Of a stretch of 64,000 bases of DNA, positions 15,819 to 24,278 are shown piece after piece. Position 1 is the stretch's first letter; each line of letters starts with the position of its first letter. Both the position numbers and the translations under genes were made by a program. Under the pieces are notes generated by a model, which made no database searches, had not been told where the DNA came from, and was given only the letters and a program-made list of their open reading frames with translations. Origin of the DNA: DATAXP01 sp036272935 (lineage in GTDB: Bacteria; Planctomycetota; Planctomycetia; Pirellulales; PNKZ01); assembly GCA_036272935.1 (NCBI GenBank), contig DATAXP010000057.1, positions 1 to 64,000 on the forward strand, given 5' to 3'.

Positions 15819-16337
15819 TCAGCAAGAGGGGGAAGAAACAGCACTGGCAAGCGGCTTCGAAATCGCGCTCGAAGCGGGCCACGCCAACAACGATCGTACT
15901 TGCGCGTCGGTTTCGATCAGCGGCTGGCCAAGCACCAATGAGTAGCGGCTGCGCGCCGGACGACGCTGGTTTATCAGCAGGTCGTCGACCCACCGCACGC
16001 GTCCGCGCTGGAACAGCACGACCACCGTGCTGCTCCCCGGCTCGAACAGGCTTTTGGGCTGGCCGCGGGCGACGAACAATCCCGGTCGCACCGGCTCAGG
16101 ATCGTCGTAGCGATATTCGCTGTAGCATTGCCGCACACGGCCAATCATCAACGCGACCACCTCGACCATTGCCACCAGTCCGACGCCCGAGCCACCGGGG
16201 ACGTCGGTATCGATGATCGTCACCGTGCGGCGATTCTTCGAGTACGGCGTGGCGACCTCGAGCACCACGCGCGGATTGCAGGCATGGCAGGCGCCGTCGA
16301 TCTTGTACGCCTCGAGTGCGCCGCGGCAATTGGCCAC
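15819..16337 (-). pseudogene. Truncated phosphatidylserine decarboxylase-like gene (C-terminal half)
   Basis: A 172-codon frame from GTG at 16337 matches only the later part of phosphatidylserine decarboxylase-like proteins: TVTIIDTDVPGGSGVGLVAMVEVVA, then YDDPEPVRPGLF, then the self-cleavage/pyruvoyl-type site PGSSTVVVLF and a final LGQPLIETDAQVRS. The N-terminal half with the catalytic His residues is missing, because the upstream DNA is the rpsU gene. After about residue 150 the sequence (AWPASSAISKPLASAVSSPSC) does not look like the family. I read it as a decayed remnant; a functional short form cannot be excluded. The family call is from motifs only. Confidence 0.55.
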
Positions 16338-16369
16338 GGCGCGCCGATGAAAGGGTTGCGCTGCGGCAA

Positions 16370-16576
16370 CTACGCCTTGACGGGCACCGGCCCCAGTGTG
16401 CTGCGGCGTGCACGGCGCTCGGCACGCAGGCGAGCGCGGCGGCGAATCTCGCTCGGCTTCTCGTAATACTCTTTGCGGCGCATTTCTTTCTTGATGCCAC
16501 TGCGTTCGACCAGCTTGCGGAACCGCCGCACCGCTTCCTGAATCGACTCGCGGTCCCGAACGTTCAACTTGACCAC
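16370..16576 (-). CDS. rpsU: 30S ribosomal protein bS21
   Basis: The 68-residue protein, (V)VKLNVRDRESIQEAVRRF..., is bS21: the basic helical protein near the 3' end of 16S rRNA that assists initiation. The segment KEMRRKEYYEKPSEIRRRAR is the family signature. The start is GTG at 16576, with a strong GGAGG (16581-16585) four bases upstream on the minus strand. A longer frame reading from 16645 would ignore this site. It is transcribed divergently from the purine catabolism operon, and the decarboxylase remnant begins 33 bases after its stop. Confidence 0.93.
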   Translation of the reverse strand: MVKLNVRDRESIQEAVRRFRKLVERSGIKKEMRRKEYYEKPSEIRRRARLRAERRARRSTLGPVPVKA

Positions 16577-16733
16577 ACGTCCTCCGTTTAAAGTGCTAGA
16601 GCGAAAGTTTCTACCACATCGCGACGGACATCCGCCCGATCTCAACTGTTTTCGGCAGCAGCAGCGGCCGTAGTTTACACTTCCGCCGAATCCGCGTCCA
16701 GCCGACGCCGCAAACCCTTGACCCCGCCAGCGT

Positions 16734-16762
16734 TTGTCGTCGAAGGCGCCAGTCGCTATAAC
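16734..16762 (+). promoter_or_regulatory. Promoter of the purine/ureide catabolism operon
   Basis: TTGTCG (16734-16739) and TATAAC (16757-16762) are separated by exactly 17 bases. The predicted transcription start near 16769 lies just before the ribosome binding site AAGGGG (16773-16778) and the ATG at 16785. This supports the shorter start of allE. It is the best sigma70-type promoter I can see in the window; no operator repeat was recognised around it. Confidence 0.55.
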
Positions 16763-16784
16763 TCACGCGGCCAAGGGGTTTACC

Positions 16785-17540
16785 ATGCGGTCGCCACACG
16801 AATTGCTGCACAGCCGGACTCGCGTTCGCCCGCGGTACGCCCTGTTGCCGCTCGAAGGCTTTCCGTACTCGCGGCTTCCCGAGTGGCCCGGTAGCCAGGC
16901 GCGGATTCTGGCCGCACCGGTCCTGGGAGCGCAGTTCGTTCAATACCTGCTCGATATTCCCAAGGCCCACGGTTCGCGCCACGCGGCCGATGGACGCATC
17001 GAGACGTTCTTCTATGTGCTGCGCGGCACGCTAAAGTTATCGGCTGGCAAGCAGGCAGAGCAACGCCTTACCCCGGGCGCATTTGCGTTAGTACCGCCAA
17101 CGGTCGACTATCGGCTCGACGCTCTCGACGATTGTTCGCTGCTGATGCTCCGCAAGCCCTACGAACCAGCCCACGGCGTCGAGCCGCCCCCGTTGGTCGT
17201 CGGTAACCAGTTCGAGGTGCCGGGCGTCGTATACATGGGCAACGAAGGGGCGCGGCTGCAAACGCTGCTCCCCGACGAACTGCCGTTCGACCTGGCAATG
17301 AACATCTTCACCTTCGCGCCTGGCAACAACCTGCCAGTCGTCGAGACGCACATCATGGAACACGGCCTGTACTTCCTCGAAGGCAAAGGCGTGTACTATC
17401 TCGACGACGAATGGATGGAAGTGACCGCCGACGATTTTATTTGGATGGGCTCGTACGTGCCGCAATCGTTCTACGCCACCGGCCCCGTGCCGTCGAAATA
17501 CATCTACTACAAGAACGTAAACCGCGACGTGCCGCTATAA
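16785..17540 (+). CDS. allE: (S)-ureidoglycine aminohydrolase
   Basis: This 251-residue bicupin hydrolyses (S)-ureidoglycine, the product of allantoate amidohydrolase, to (S)-ureidoglycolate and ammonia. The first cupin is about residues 55-125 (FFYVLRGTLKLSAGKQ). The second, active-site cupin is about 175-245 with VETHIMEHGLYFLEGKGVYY and WMGSYVPQSFYA, giving the metal-binding Glu/His/His/Gln set of the family. The start at 16785 follows AAGGGG and the predicted promoter. First gene of the nine-gene operon; the next gene begins 16 bases downstream. Confidence 0.9.
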   Translation: MRSPHELLHSRTRVRPRYALLPLEGFPYSRLPEWPGSQARILAAPVLGAQFVQYLLDIPKAHGSRHAADGRIETFFYVLRGTLKLSAGKQAEQRLTPGAFALVPPTVDYRLDALDDCSLLMLRKPYEPAHGVEPPPLVVGNQFEVPGVVYMGNEGARLQTLLPDELPFDLAMNIFTFAPGNNLPVVETHIMEHGLYFLEGKGVYYLDDEWMEVTADDFIWMGSYVPQSFYATGPVPSKYIYYKNVNRDVPL

Positions 17541-17556
17541 TCGCAGCGCCCGAACC

Positions 17557-18537
17557 ATGGAAAAAATCTACCGCGACGCCGATGTCGATCTCTCGCCGCT
17601 GAAAAACAAGACCGTCGCCGTCATCGGCTACGGCATCCAAGGCAAGGTGCAGGCGGCCAACGCCCGCGATAGTGGTATCAAGGTGATCATCGGCACACGG
17701 CCAGCCGACCAATCGCCCAGCCATGCCCAGGCCAAGGCCGACGGCTTCGAGGCGTACGACATCGGTGAGGCGACTCGCCGCGCCGACGTGCTACTGATCG
17801 AGTTGGCCGACCCTGCTCAGCCGCCAATCTACAAGGCCGACATTGCCCCGAACCTGTCGCCGGGCAAAACACTTTGCTTCTGCCACGGGTTCAACGTGCT
17901 GTACGGAGCGATCCAGCCGCCGCCCGATGTGAACGTCGTGCTCTACGTGCCCAACGCGCCTGGCCACGTCGTCCGTGAAAAATATCTCAAAGGCGAGGGT
18001 GTCTACGGCTGCGTGTGTGTCGATCACGACGCTACCGGCGACGCGATGAAGATTGTTCTGGCGATCGCCAAGGCGGTCGGCAGCACGCGGGCTGGTGTGG
18101 TCGAGATGTCGTTTCAACACGAAACCGAAGGGGACAACTTCGAGGAACAGATTCTTTACGGCGGCGCGATTCACCTGATGAAGATGTGCTACCAGACGAT
18201 GGTCGACAACGGCTATCCGCCGAGCTTCGCCTACGCCAAGGCCATCCGTTCGCTGCGCAGCGTGATCGACGTGATGGACGAAGTCGGCATCGAAGAGTAC
18301 GTGAGCCGCCGTTGCAGCCGCACCGCCGAGTTCGCCATCCGCACCCGCGGCCCGCGCGTGATCAACGAAGAGGCGATCCGCGAAATCTTCCGCGAAACCG
18401 AGCGCGGCCAATTCGCCCGCGACTGGATGCAAGAATGGTCGCTGGGCATGCCAATGCTCACCCGCATGCGGCGCACCGCCGCCGATAGTGATATGGAACG
18501 CACCGGCCACGCCTGGCGCAAACAATTCGGAAAATAA
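17557..18537 (+). CDS. Ketol-acid reductoisomerase (IlvC) paralogue with altered active site
   Basis: The 326-residue protein aligns along its whole length with the canonical IlvC at 47469-48473. The Rossmann motif is VIGYGIQGKVQAANARDSG. Active-site His110 (CHGFN), the first metal pair Asp193/Glu197 (GDNFEEQ) and Ser254 are kept. The catalytic Lys132 of IlvC is Asn133 here (VPNAPGH instead of APKGPGH), and metal-binding Glu228 and Glu232 are Lys228 and Ser232. The NADPH loop is two residues longer, with Ala-Asp replacing Gly-Ser. Acyl migration should therefore be impaired, while hydride transfer to or from a 2-hydroxy/2-keto acid may remain. It lies between allE and allC (gaps 16 and 18 bases), so an oxidoreductase role in ureide or glyoxylate metabolism is inferred. 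Substrate unknown. Confidence 0.85.
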   Translation: MEKIYRDADVDLSPLKNKTVAVIGYGIQGKVQAANARDSGIKVIIGTRPADQSPSHAQAKADGFEAYDIGEATRRADVLLIELADPAQPPIYKADIAPNLSPGKTLCFCHGFNVLYGAIQPPPDVNVVLYVPNAPGHVVREKYLKGEGVYGCVCVDHDATGDAMKIVLAIAKAVGSTRAGVVEMSFQHETEGDNFEEQILYGGAIHLMKMCYQTMVDNGYPPSFAYAKAIRSLRSVIDVMDEVGIEEYVSRRCSRTAEFAIRTRGPRVINEEAIREIFRETERGQFARDWMQEWSLGMPMLTRMRRTAADSDMERTGHAWRKQFGK

Positions 18538-18555
18538 TCCGCTTGCGGTTTAGCA

Positions 18556-19773
18556 ATGCCCATCTCCGCGCGCCGTCTCCAGCGCGATTTCGATACGATT
18601 GCCGGCTTCACCGCCACACCCGGTCACGGTGCCAGCCGGCCGACGTTCTCGCCGACGTGGCGTGCGGCGTGCGACTACGTGATCGCCGAGGCTCGCGCCG
18701 CCGGTTGCGAGCTGCGTGTCGACGCCGCCGGTAACATTCATCTCCGCCCGGAATCGCATCGCCGGGAAGACTGCGTCTGGCTTAGTGGCTCGCATCTCGA
18801 CAGCGTCCCGCACGGCGGCAACTTCGACGGAGTGCTCGGTGTCGTTGCACCGTTGGAAGTGCTCCGCGCGGCCCATGACGACGGCCGCGACGTACCGCTA
18901 GAATTGGTCATCTTCGCCGAGGAAGAAGGCACGACCTTTGGGCTGGGCATGCTCGGCAGCCGCGCCTGGGTCGGCACGCTTGACGCCGCCCAACTCGCCA
19001 CGGTGTGCAATGCCCCAGGGCAGAATTATCTCGAAGCCGGCGCGCCTCACGGCGTCGTTGTGGATCGCCTGACCGCTGAGCAATTCCGACCCGCCGATTG
19101 TCTCGGCCTCGTCGAGCTGCACATCGAGCAAGGTGCAGCGATGTGGAAAAACTGCCAACCCGTCGCCATCGTCACGGCGATTAACGGTCGCCGGCAGTAC
19201 TGCGTCGAGCTGCACGGCATGGCCAACCATGCTGGCTCGACGCGCATGACCGATCGCCGTGATGCCCTGGCTGGCGCCGCCGAGGCCATCGCGGCCATCG
19301 AGCGCTTGGCGCCAACACTTGGCGGCGCGGCAGTCGCCACGGTCGGCCAGATTCATTGCTTGCCGAACGCCACCAACGTCATTCCCGAGCACGTCACATT
19401 CTCGATCGACTTCCGTGCTCCTGCCGATAAGATCCTTGAAACCGGCAGTCGCCAGCTTGAGGGGCTGGTGCGTGAAATCGCAGGGCGGCGCAACCTGCAA
19501 GCGACCTGCGAACTGGTCGAGTCGCTGCCGGCCGTGGCGATGGACTCGGGCATCTGCAATTCGCTACGCCGAGCCGCCGAGCGCTTGGGTCACGCCCCGT
19601 TGCCCGAGACGACCAGTGGGGCGCTGCACGACTCCGCGATCCTCGCCCCGCTGCTGCCCACCGCCATGCTGTTCGTCGCCAGTCGCGATGGTATCAGCCA
19701 CAACTCGGCCGAGTTCAGCCGACTGGAAGACATGGTACTTGCGACCGAGATTCTTGCCGAGGTGGTGCGGTGA
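18556..19773 (+). CDS. allC: Allantoate amidohydrolase (M20 metallopeptidase family)
   Basis: The 405-residue zinc/manganese amidohydrolase splits allantoate into ureidoglycine, ammonia and CO2. Metal ligands are visible in GSHLDSVPHGGNFDG (His, Asp), IFAEEEGTTFG (Glu pair), VELHIEQG (His) and DGISHNSAEF (C-terminal His). The dimerisation lid domain (about 210-325) contains HGMANHAGSTRMTDRRDAL, the loop that binds the substrate carboxylate. Related carbamoylases and ureidoglycolate amidohydrolases share the fold; the surrounding genes make allantoate the most likely substrate. Its stop overlaps the GTG start of uraD by four bases. Confidence 0.87.
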   Translation: MPISARRLQRDFDTIAGFTATPGHGASRPTFSPTWRAACDYVIAEARAAGCELRVDAAGNIHLRPESHRREDCVWLSGSHLDSVPHGGNFDGVLGVVAPLEVLRAAHDDGRDVPLELVIFAEEEGTTFGLGMLGSRAWVGTLDAAQLATVCNAPGQNYLEAGAPHGVVVDRLTAEQFRPADCLGLVELHIEQGAAMWKNCQPVAIVTAINGRRQYCVELHGMANHAGSTRMTDRRDALAGAAEAIAAIERLAPTLGGAAVATVGQIHCLPNATNVIPEHVTFSIDFRAPADKILETGSRQLEGLVREIAGRRNLQATCELVESLPAVAMDSGICNSLRRAAERLGHAPLPETTSGALHDSAILAPLLPTAMLFVASRDGISHNSAEFSRLEDMVLATEILAEVVR

Positions 19774-20285
19774 CGACGCTCGCGGAATTGAATGCTGCCG
19801 ATCAAGCGCAATTCGCCGCCGTGTGTGGCCCGCTGTTCGAGCACTCGCCGTGGATTGCCGAGCGCACGTGGCCGCGTCGTCCGTTTGCCACGCGAACCGC
19901 CCTTCACCGCGATCTGTGCGCGACGGTCGAACGCGCGGCGCTCGACGAGCAGCTCGCGCTGATTCGCGCTCATCCCGATCTCGTTGGTCGAGCCGCGCTC
20001 GCGGGTCAGCTCACGGCCGCCTCGTCGCAGGAGCAAGCCGCCGCCGGGCTCGACGCGCTGAGCGCCGACGAAATCCGCCGCTTCCAGGAGTACAATGCGG
20101 CGTACCGCGAGAGGTTCGGTTTCCCGTTCGTCATCTGCGCTCGCGAGCACAAGAAGGACGCAATCCTGGCTGCGTTGCCGATGCGATTGAACAACTCGCC
20201 CCAGCAAGAAATCAACACGGCCCTGGCCGAAATTGGCAAGATCGTCTGGCTGCGCTTGCTCGACGCCGTCGCGGAGGAAGCATGA
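19770..20285 (+). CDS. uraD: OHCU decarboxylase
   Basis: The 171-residue all-helical enzyme converts 2-oxo-4-hydroxy-4-carboxy-5-ureidoimidazoline to (S)-allantoin, the third step after urate oxidase. Signatures are FEHSPWIAERTW near the N-terminus, the HPDL motif with the catalytic His (IRAHPDLVGRAA), SSQEQAAAGLD with the conserved Glu, and YRERFGFPFVICAREH. Starts with GTG in a GTGA overlap with allC and ends in an ATGA overlap with the urate oxidase gene, so translation is coupled on both sides. Confidence 0.93.
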   Translation: MTTLAELNAADQAQFAAVCGPLFEHSPWIAERTWPRRPFATRTALHRDLCATVERAALDEQLALIRAHPDLVGRAALAGQLTAASSQEQAAAGLDALSADEIRRFQEYNAAYRERFGFPFVICAREHKKDAILAALPMRLNNSPQQEINTALAEIGKIVWLRLLDAVAEEA

Positions 20286-21136
20286 GCGTACGTCTTGTCG
20301 AACAGTCGCATGGCAAAAGCCGAGTGCGGCTCATCAAGGTCACGCGCCATGCCGACCGGCACGATCTGAAGGAGCTATCGATCGATATCGCTCTGGAAGG
20401 AGAGTTTAGCGCTTCGTACTTGACTGGCGACAACCGCCAAATCATCGCGACCGACACGATGAAGAACACCGTGTACGCGCTGGCGGCCGATCACCCTTTG
20501 ACCGATGCCGAGAGTTTCGCGCTGGTGCTGGCCGGGCATTTTATCGAACGCAATGCACATGTCGCCGCGGCCACGGTGTCGTGTGACGAGACGCTGTGGC
20601 GGCGGATCGTTACTCCCGCCGGCTGGCATCCTCACGCGTTCATCGCCGCTGGCGTCGAGCATCGCACCTGCCGTGTTCTGCGTACTCGAGAGGCGACGAC
20701 CATCGAAGCAGGAATCGCCGGCCTGCCGCTGCTCAAGACAACTGATTCCGCATTTTGCGGCTTCCTCCGCGACGAGTTCACCACGCTGCCAGAGACCGAC
20801 GACCGCATCTTCGCCACGCTGCTCGATGCATCGTGGAAGTATCGCGCCGGCGTCACCGGCGAGTTCAACGCTCACCACGGCCTCGTCTGCCGCACGGTGA
20901 TCGACGTGTTCGCCGATCACAAAAGCAAGGCGGTGCAGCAGACCTTGTACGCCATGGGCTCTGCGGCGCTCGACGCCTGCCCGGCCATCGACGAAATCCG
21001 TCTGGCGATGCCCAATCAGCACCGCACTCCCGTGAATCTCGAGCCGTTCGGCCGGCCAAACCGCAACGAGATTTTCGTCGCCACCAGCGAGCCGTTCGGC
21101 CTGATTACGGCGACGCTCCGCCGCGAGGGAACGTGA
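20282..21136 (+). CDS. uox: Urate oxidase (uricase)
   Basis: The 284-residue cofactor-free enzyme oxidises urate to 5-hydroxyisourate. Two T-fold modules are visible. The charge-relay Lys lies in RLIKVTRHADRHDLKEL, the catalytic Thr in IIATDTMKNTVYALA, and the C-terminal His in MPNQHRTPVNLEPFG, followed by NRNEIFVATSEPFGLI. The frame continues open upstream for about 1 kb in another gene, but homology begins at MSVRLVEQSHGKSRV and the ATG overlaps the uraD stop (ATGA). Its stop and the next start overlap as TGATG. Confidence 0.93.
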   Translation: MSVRLVEQSHGKSRVRLIKVTRHADRHDLKELSIDIALEGEFSASYLTGDNRQIIATDTMKNTVYALAADHPLTDAESFALVLAGHFIERNAHVAAATVSCDETLWRRIVTPAGWHPHAFIAAGVEHRTCRVLRTREATTIEAGIAGLPLLKTTDSAFCGFLRDEFTTLPETDDRIFATLLDASWKYRAGVTGEFNAHHGLVCRTVIDVFADHKSKAVQQTLYAMGSAALDACPAIDEIRLAMPNQHRTPVNLEPFGRPNRNEIFVATSEPFGLITATLRREGT

Positions 21137-21486
21137 TGGGTAAACTTTCGACGCATGTGCTCGATACATCGCGCGGTCGGCCGGCCGCCGGCGTGCGGAT
21201 CGACGTGTGCCGCGAAGAGGCAAGTGGCTTTCAGCTCATCAAGTCGGTGACGACCAACGCTGATGGCCGGACCGACGAGCCATTGCTCGCCGGCGCGGCG
21301 CTGCTGGTCGTTGCCTACCGCTTGGTGTTTCATGTCGGCGATTACTTCGCTTCCACCGGCTCGCCCGATGCCCGCAAGTTTCTCGACCAGGTTCCAGTCG
21401 ACTTCATCGTTGTCGACGCGTCGGCCAACTACCACGTACCGCTGCTTGTCTCGCCGTGGGGCTACAGCACGTACCGCGGGAGTTAA
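21136..21486 (+). CDS. 5-hydroxyisourate hydrolase (transthyretin-like)
   Basis: The 116-residue enzyme hydrolyses 5-hydroxyisourate to OHCU, directly after urate oxidase. It carries both family signatures: the N-terminal LSTHVLDTSRGRPAAGV (active-site His) and the C-terminal YSTYRGS that distinguishes the enzyme from transthyretin. The middle motif NADGRTDEPLL and YHVPLLVSPWG complete the active site. The gene is cytoplasmic here (no signal peptide). It overlaps both neighbours by one base. Confidence 0.95.
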   Translation: MGKLSTHVLDTSRGRPAAGVRIDVCREEASGFQLIKSVTTNADGRTDEPLLAGAALLVVAYRLVFHVGDYFASTGSPDARKFLDQVPVDFIVVDASANYHVPLLVSPWGYSTYRGS

Positions 21487-22847
21487 TGATGCGTTACGAC
21501 TGCATTGTCCGTATTGGAATGCTCGTGCGCGCTCCAAAGCTGGTACGCGCGGACATTGGCATTGTTGATGGGCGCATCGTTGCTATCGAACCGGAGCTGA
21601 CAGGCAGCGCGCGCGAAGAGATCGACGCCAGTGGCTTGCACGTGCTGCCCGGCGTGATCGATTGCCACGTACATTTCAACGAACCCGGGCGAACCGACTG
21701 GGAAGGGGCGGCAACGGGTTCCACGGCGCTGGCAGCCGGCGGCGGCACGACGTTTTTCGACATGCCGCTCAATTCCTCGCCGACGACAGTTGATGCCGAG
21801 GCGTTTCGGCTAAAGCGCGAGGCGCTTGAACTGGCGTCGCACGTCGATTTCGGTCTGTGGGGCGGACTGGTGCCGGGCAATGTCAAGCGGCTCGATGAAT
21901 TGGCCGAATGCGGCGCGGTCGGCTTCAAAGCGTTCATGTGCGACAGCGGGATCGCCGACTTTGTCGCGGCCGACGATTACACGCTCTGGCGAGGGATGCA
22001 AGCGGCGGCGGCGCTGGGTCTGCCAGTCGCGGTGCATGCGGAGAACGACGTGATCTGTCGTGGCCTGGCGCGAGAAGCGATTACCGCCGGTCGCCGCGGC
22101 GTGCGCGATTACCTGAATTCACGTCCCGTGGTGGCCGAGGTCGAGGCAATCGCGCGGGTCATCGAGCTGGCAGCCGACGCCGGCTGTTCGCTGCACATAG
22201 TTCACGTGAGCAGCGGCCGAGGCGTGGCGACGGTGGCTGCGGCGCGGGCGCGTGGCATCGACGTCACTTGCGAAACCTGCCCGCACTACCTGGTGCTGAC
22301 CGATGAGGATGTGGAGCGCATCGGAGCCGCGGCGAAATGCTCTCCGCCGATCCGTGGCCCGGCCGACCGCGATGCCTTGTGGCAAGGGATCGAACACGGC
22401 GATATTGCGTTCGTCGCTTCCGACCATTCGCCGGCGCCGCATTCGATGAAACAGTCCGAAAACTTTTTCGAGATCTGGGGCGGTATTGCTGGCTGTCAGA
22501 CGATGCTCGGCGTGATGCTCGAGGAAGGGTATGGTCGCCGCGGCATCCCGCTTGAGAGAATCGCGGAATTGTTGTCGAGCGCAGTCGCCCGGCGATTTCA
22601 TATTCCCGACAAGGGAAAGATCGAAGTCGGCAACGATGCCGACCTGGCTCTGGTCGACTTATCAACTTCGACGACACTCAAACGCGACGATCTGCGCTAT
22701 CGGCACTGCGTCTCTCCTTATTTGGGGCGTCGTCTCGGCGGCATTGTGCGCCGCACGATAGTGCGCGGACGGACCGTGTTGTGCGACGGTGCAATCGTCG
22801 GCACTGCGGCAGGGCGGCTTGTTCGGCCAATCGGAGCGAAGCGATGA
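21486..22847 (+). CDS. allB: Allantoinase
   Basis: The 453-residue dihydroorotase-like amidohydrolase opens the hydantoin ring of allantoin to give allantoate. The binuclear metal site is complete: HVH in GVIDCHVHFNEPGRTDWEG, the carbamylated Lys in VGFKAFMCDSG, His in AVHAEND and LHIVHVSS, and Asp in VASDHSPAP. Two adjacent ATGs (21486 and 21489) are possible; the first overlaps the previous stop as TAATG. The end overlaps the guanine deaminase start (ATGA). Confidence 0.93.
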   Translation: MMRYDCIVRIGMLVRAPKLVRADIGIVDGRIVAIEPELTGSAREEIDASGLHVLPGVIDCHVHFNEPGRTDWEGAATGSTALAAGGGTTFFDMPLNSSPTTVDAEAFRLKREALELASHVDFGLWGGLVPGNVKRLDELAECGAVGFKAFMCDSGIADFVAADDYTLWRGMQAAAALGLPVAVHAENDVICRGLAREAITAGRRGVRDYLNSRPVVAEVEAIARVIELAADAGCSLHIVHVSSGRGVATVAAARARGIDVTCETCPHYLVLTDEDVERIGAAAKCSPPIRGPADRDALWQGIEHGDIAFVASDHSPAPHSMKQSENFFEIWGGIAGCQTMLGVMLEEGYGRRGIPLERIAELLSSAVARRFHIPDKGKIEVGNDADLALVDLSTSTTLKRDDLRYRHCVSPYLGRRLGGIVRRTIVRGRTVLCDGAIVGTAAGRLVRPIGAKR

Positions 22848-24241
22848 GCAAGCTGGGGGCGATCCGCGGGCCGATGCTCAATCCGCGCGCCGAGGGCTCC
22901 GTCGATTTCTGGCCCGATGGCGTGATCGTCGGCGACTCACAGGGACGCATTGTCGATGCGGGGCGGTGGGAACACGTGGCGGCGAAACTCGGCTTGCGTG
23001 CCGAAAGCGTCGTGAGGAGCCAGGGCATCATCATTCCCGCGATGCTCGACGCGCACATTCACATCCCCCAATTCCCTGTGCGAGGCTATTTCGTCGAAGG
23101 CATTGGGCCGCATCCGGCGGACGGCCGGCTGTTGGCTGGGCTGAATCGCAACGTTTTTCCGGCCGAGGCGCGTTGTGCCGACATCGAGTACGCCCGGCAG
23201 GTGACCAGAGACTTCCTGGCCGCCACGCTGGCGCAAGGCACGGTGGGCGGGGCGGCGTACATGACCGTCCATACCGCCGCGGCACGCGTCGCACTCGAGC
23301 TGCTGCCCGACACATGGAGCGTCGGGCCGGTGCTGATGAACCAGAATTGCCCGGACTATCTGCGGACCGACGAACCGGTGCTAACGGCCGAGGTCGAGTC
23401 GATGGCCCACGATTTCGGCCGGCGACTGATTGTAACCGATCGGTTCGCGCTGTCGGTGACGACGCCGCTGCGCCGGCGCGCCGTCGAGCTGGCCAAACGC
23501 CTTGACCTGCGAATGCAAACACATCTGAACGAACAGCTTGCCGAAAAGCGCTTCGTTGAAGAGACACTGTATCCCGACTACGACAGTTACACCGATGTCT
23601 ATCGCCGCGACGGCCTGCTCGACTGCGATCCGATCCTCGCACACTGCGTCTGGATGAGCGGCGAGGAGTTCGACCTGCTTGCCGGCACCGGATCATTCAT
23701 TGCTCACTGCCCAGTGTCGAACACACTGCTCGGCTCGGGAGTGATGCCGATCGATGAGGTTCTTGCGCGGAAGGTGCCGTACGCACTGTGTACCGACGTC
23801 GGCGCAAGCCCCACCGTGTCGCTGCTGTGCGAAATGATCCAGTTCCTGCGGGTCCATGCTCAATCAAGCCTCGCCGCGACGCCGAGCGAAGCGCTTTACC
23901 GGACGACGCTGGCCCCGGCCGTTGGACTAAACCTCGCCGATCGGCTCGGCTCGTTCGAGCCTGGCAAAGAAACGTCGTTCATCGAGGTGGCGTGCGACAC
24001 GTCGCCGGTGGTGATGGCTACCTGGACGGCGGACGAAGCAATCGCCCGTGGCGTGCTGGGGCTGAAGGCCGACGACCTGCCGAAGGCCGATTCACCAAGC
24101 GTCACGGCGATCGAGCACTTGCGAGTTCTTGGGCTGGAAGGCGGTGCCGAGCTCGACCTGCTCACCGACGAGGTACAGCGAACCGCCGAGCGCGTCGAGC
24201 ACCGCGTGCTGCGCGTCGTTGTGGCGGGAAGGACGGTATAA
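22844..24241 (+). CDS. guaD: Guanine deaminase-like amidohydrolase
   Basis: The 465-residue metal-dependent deaminase would convert guanine to xanthine, feeding the pathway. Family motifs are IIPAMLDAHIHIPQFPVRG (metal HxH plus the guanine-contacting Gln/Phe region), MQTHLNEQLAEKRF, LAHCVWMS, IAHCPVSNTLLGSG and CTDVGASPT, matching the mononuclear zinc guanine deaminase group. The C-terminal about 50 residues (from about 405) are less conserved. The ATG overlaps the allantoinase stop. No xanthine dehydrogenase gene is in the window. Confidence 0.85.
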   Translation: MSKLGAIRGPMLNPRAEGSVDFWPDGVIVGDSQGRIVDAGRWEHVAAKLGLRAESVVRSQGIIIPAMLDAHIHIPQFPVRGYFVEGIGPHPADGRLLAGLNRNVFPAEARCADIEYARQVTRDFLAATLAQGTVGGAAYMTVHTAAARVALELLPDTWSVGPVLMNQNCPDYLRTDEPVLTAEVESMAHDFGRRLIVTDRFALSVTTPLRRRAVELAKRLDLRMQTHLNEQLAEKRFVEETLYPDYDSYTDVYRRDGLLDCDPILAHCVWMSGEEFDLLAGTGSFIAHCPVSNTLLGSGVMPIDEVLARKVPYALCTDVGASPTVSLLCEMIQFLRVHAQSSLAATPSEALYRTTLAPAVGLNLADRLGSFEPGKETSFIEVACDTSPVVMATWTADEAIARGVLGLKADDLPKADSPSVTAIEHLRVLGLEGGAELDLLTDEVQRTAERVEHRVLRVVVAGRTV

Positions 24242-24278
24242 TTGTGATGTTCTGCTGTCGATCGATCGAGGAGCCTTC

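Noticed and set aside
17557..18537. Second functional biosynthetic ilvC
   Set aside because: Three catalytic residues are replaced and the gene is in a purine operon, while a complete ilvC lies next to ilvN at 47.5 kb.
19259..20281. Long upstream extension of the urate oxidase frame
   Set aside because: This part overlaps allC and uraD in another frame; uricase homology begins at the ATG at 20282, which overlaps the uraD stop.
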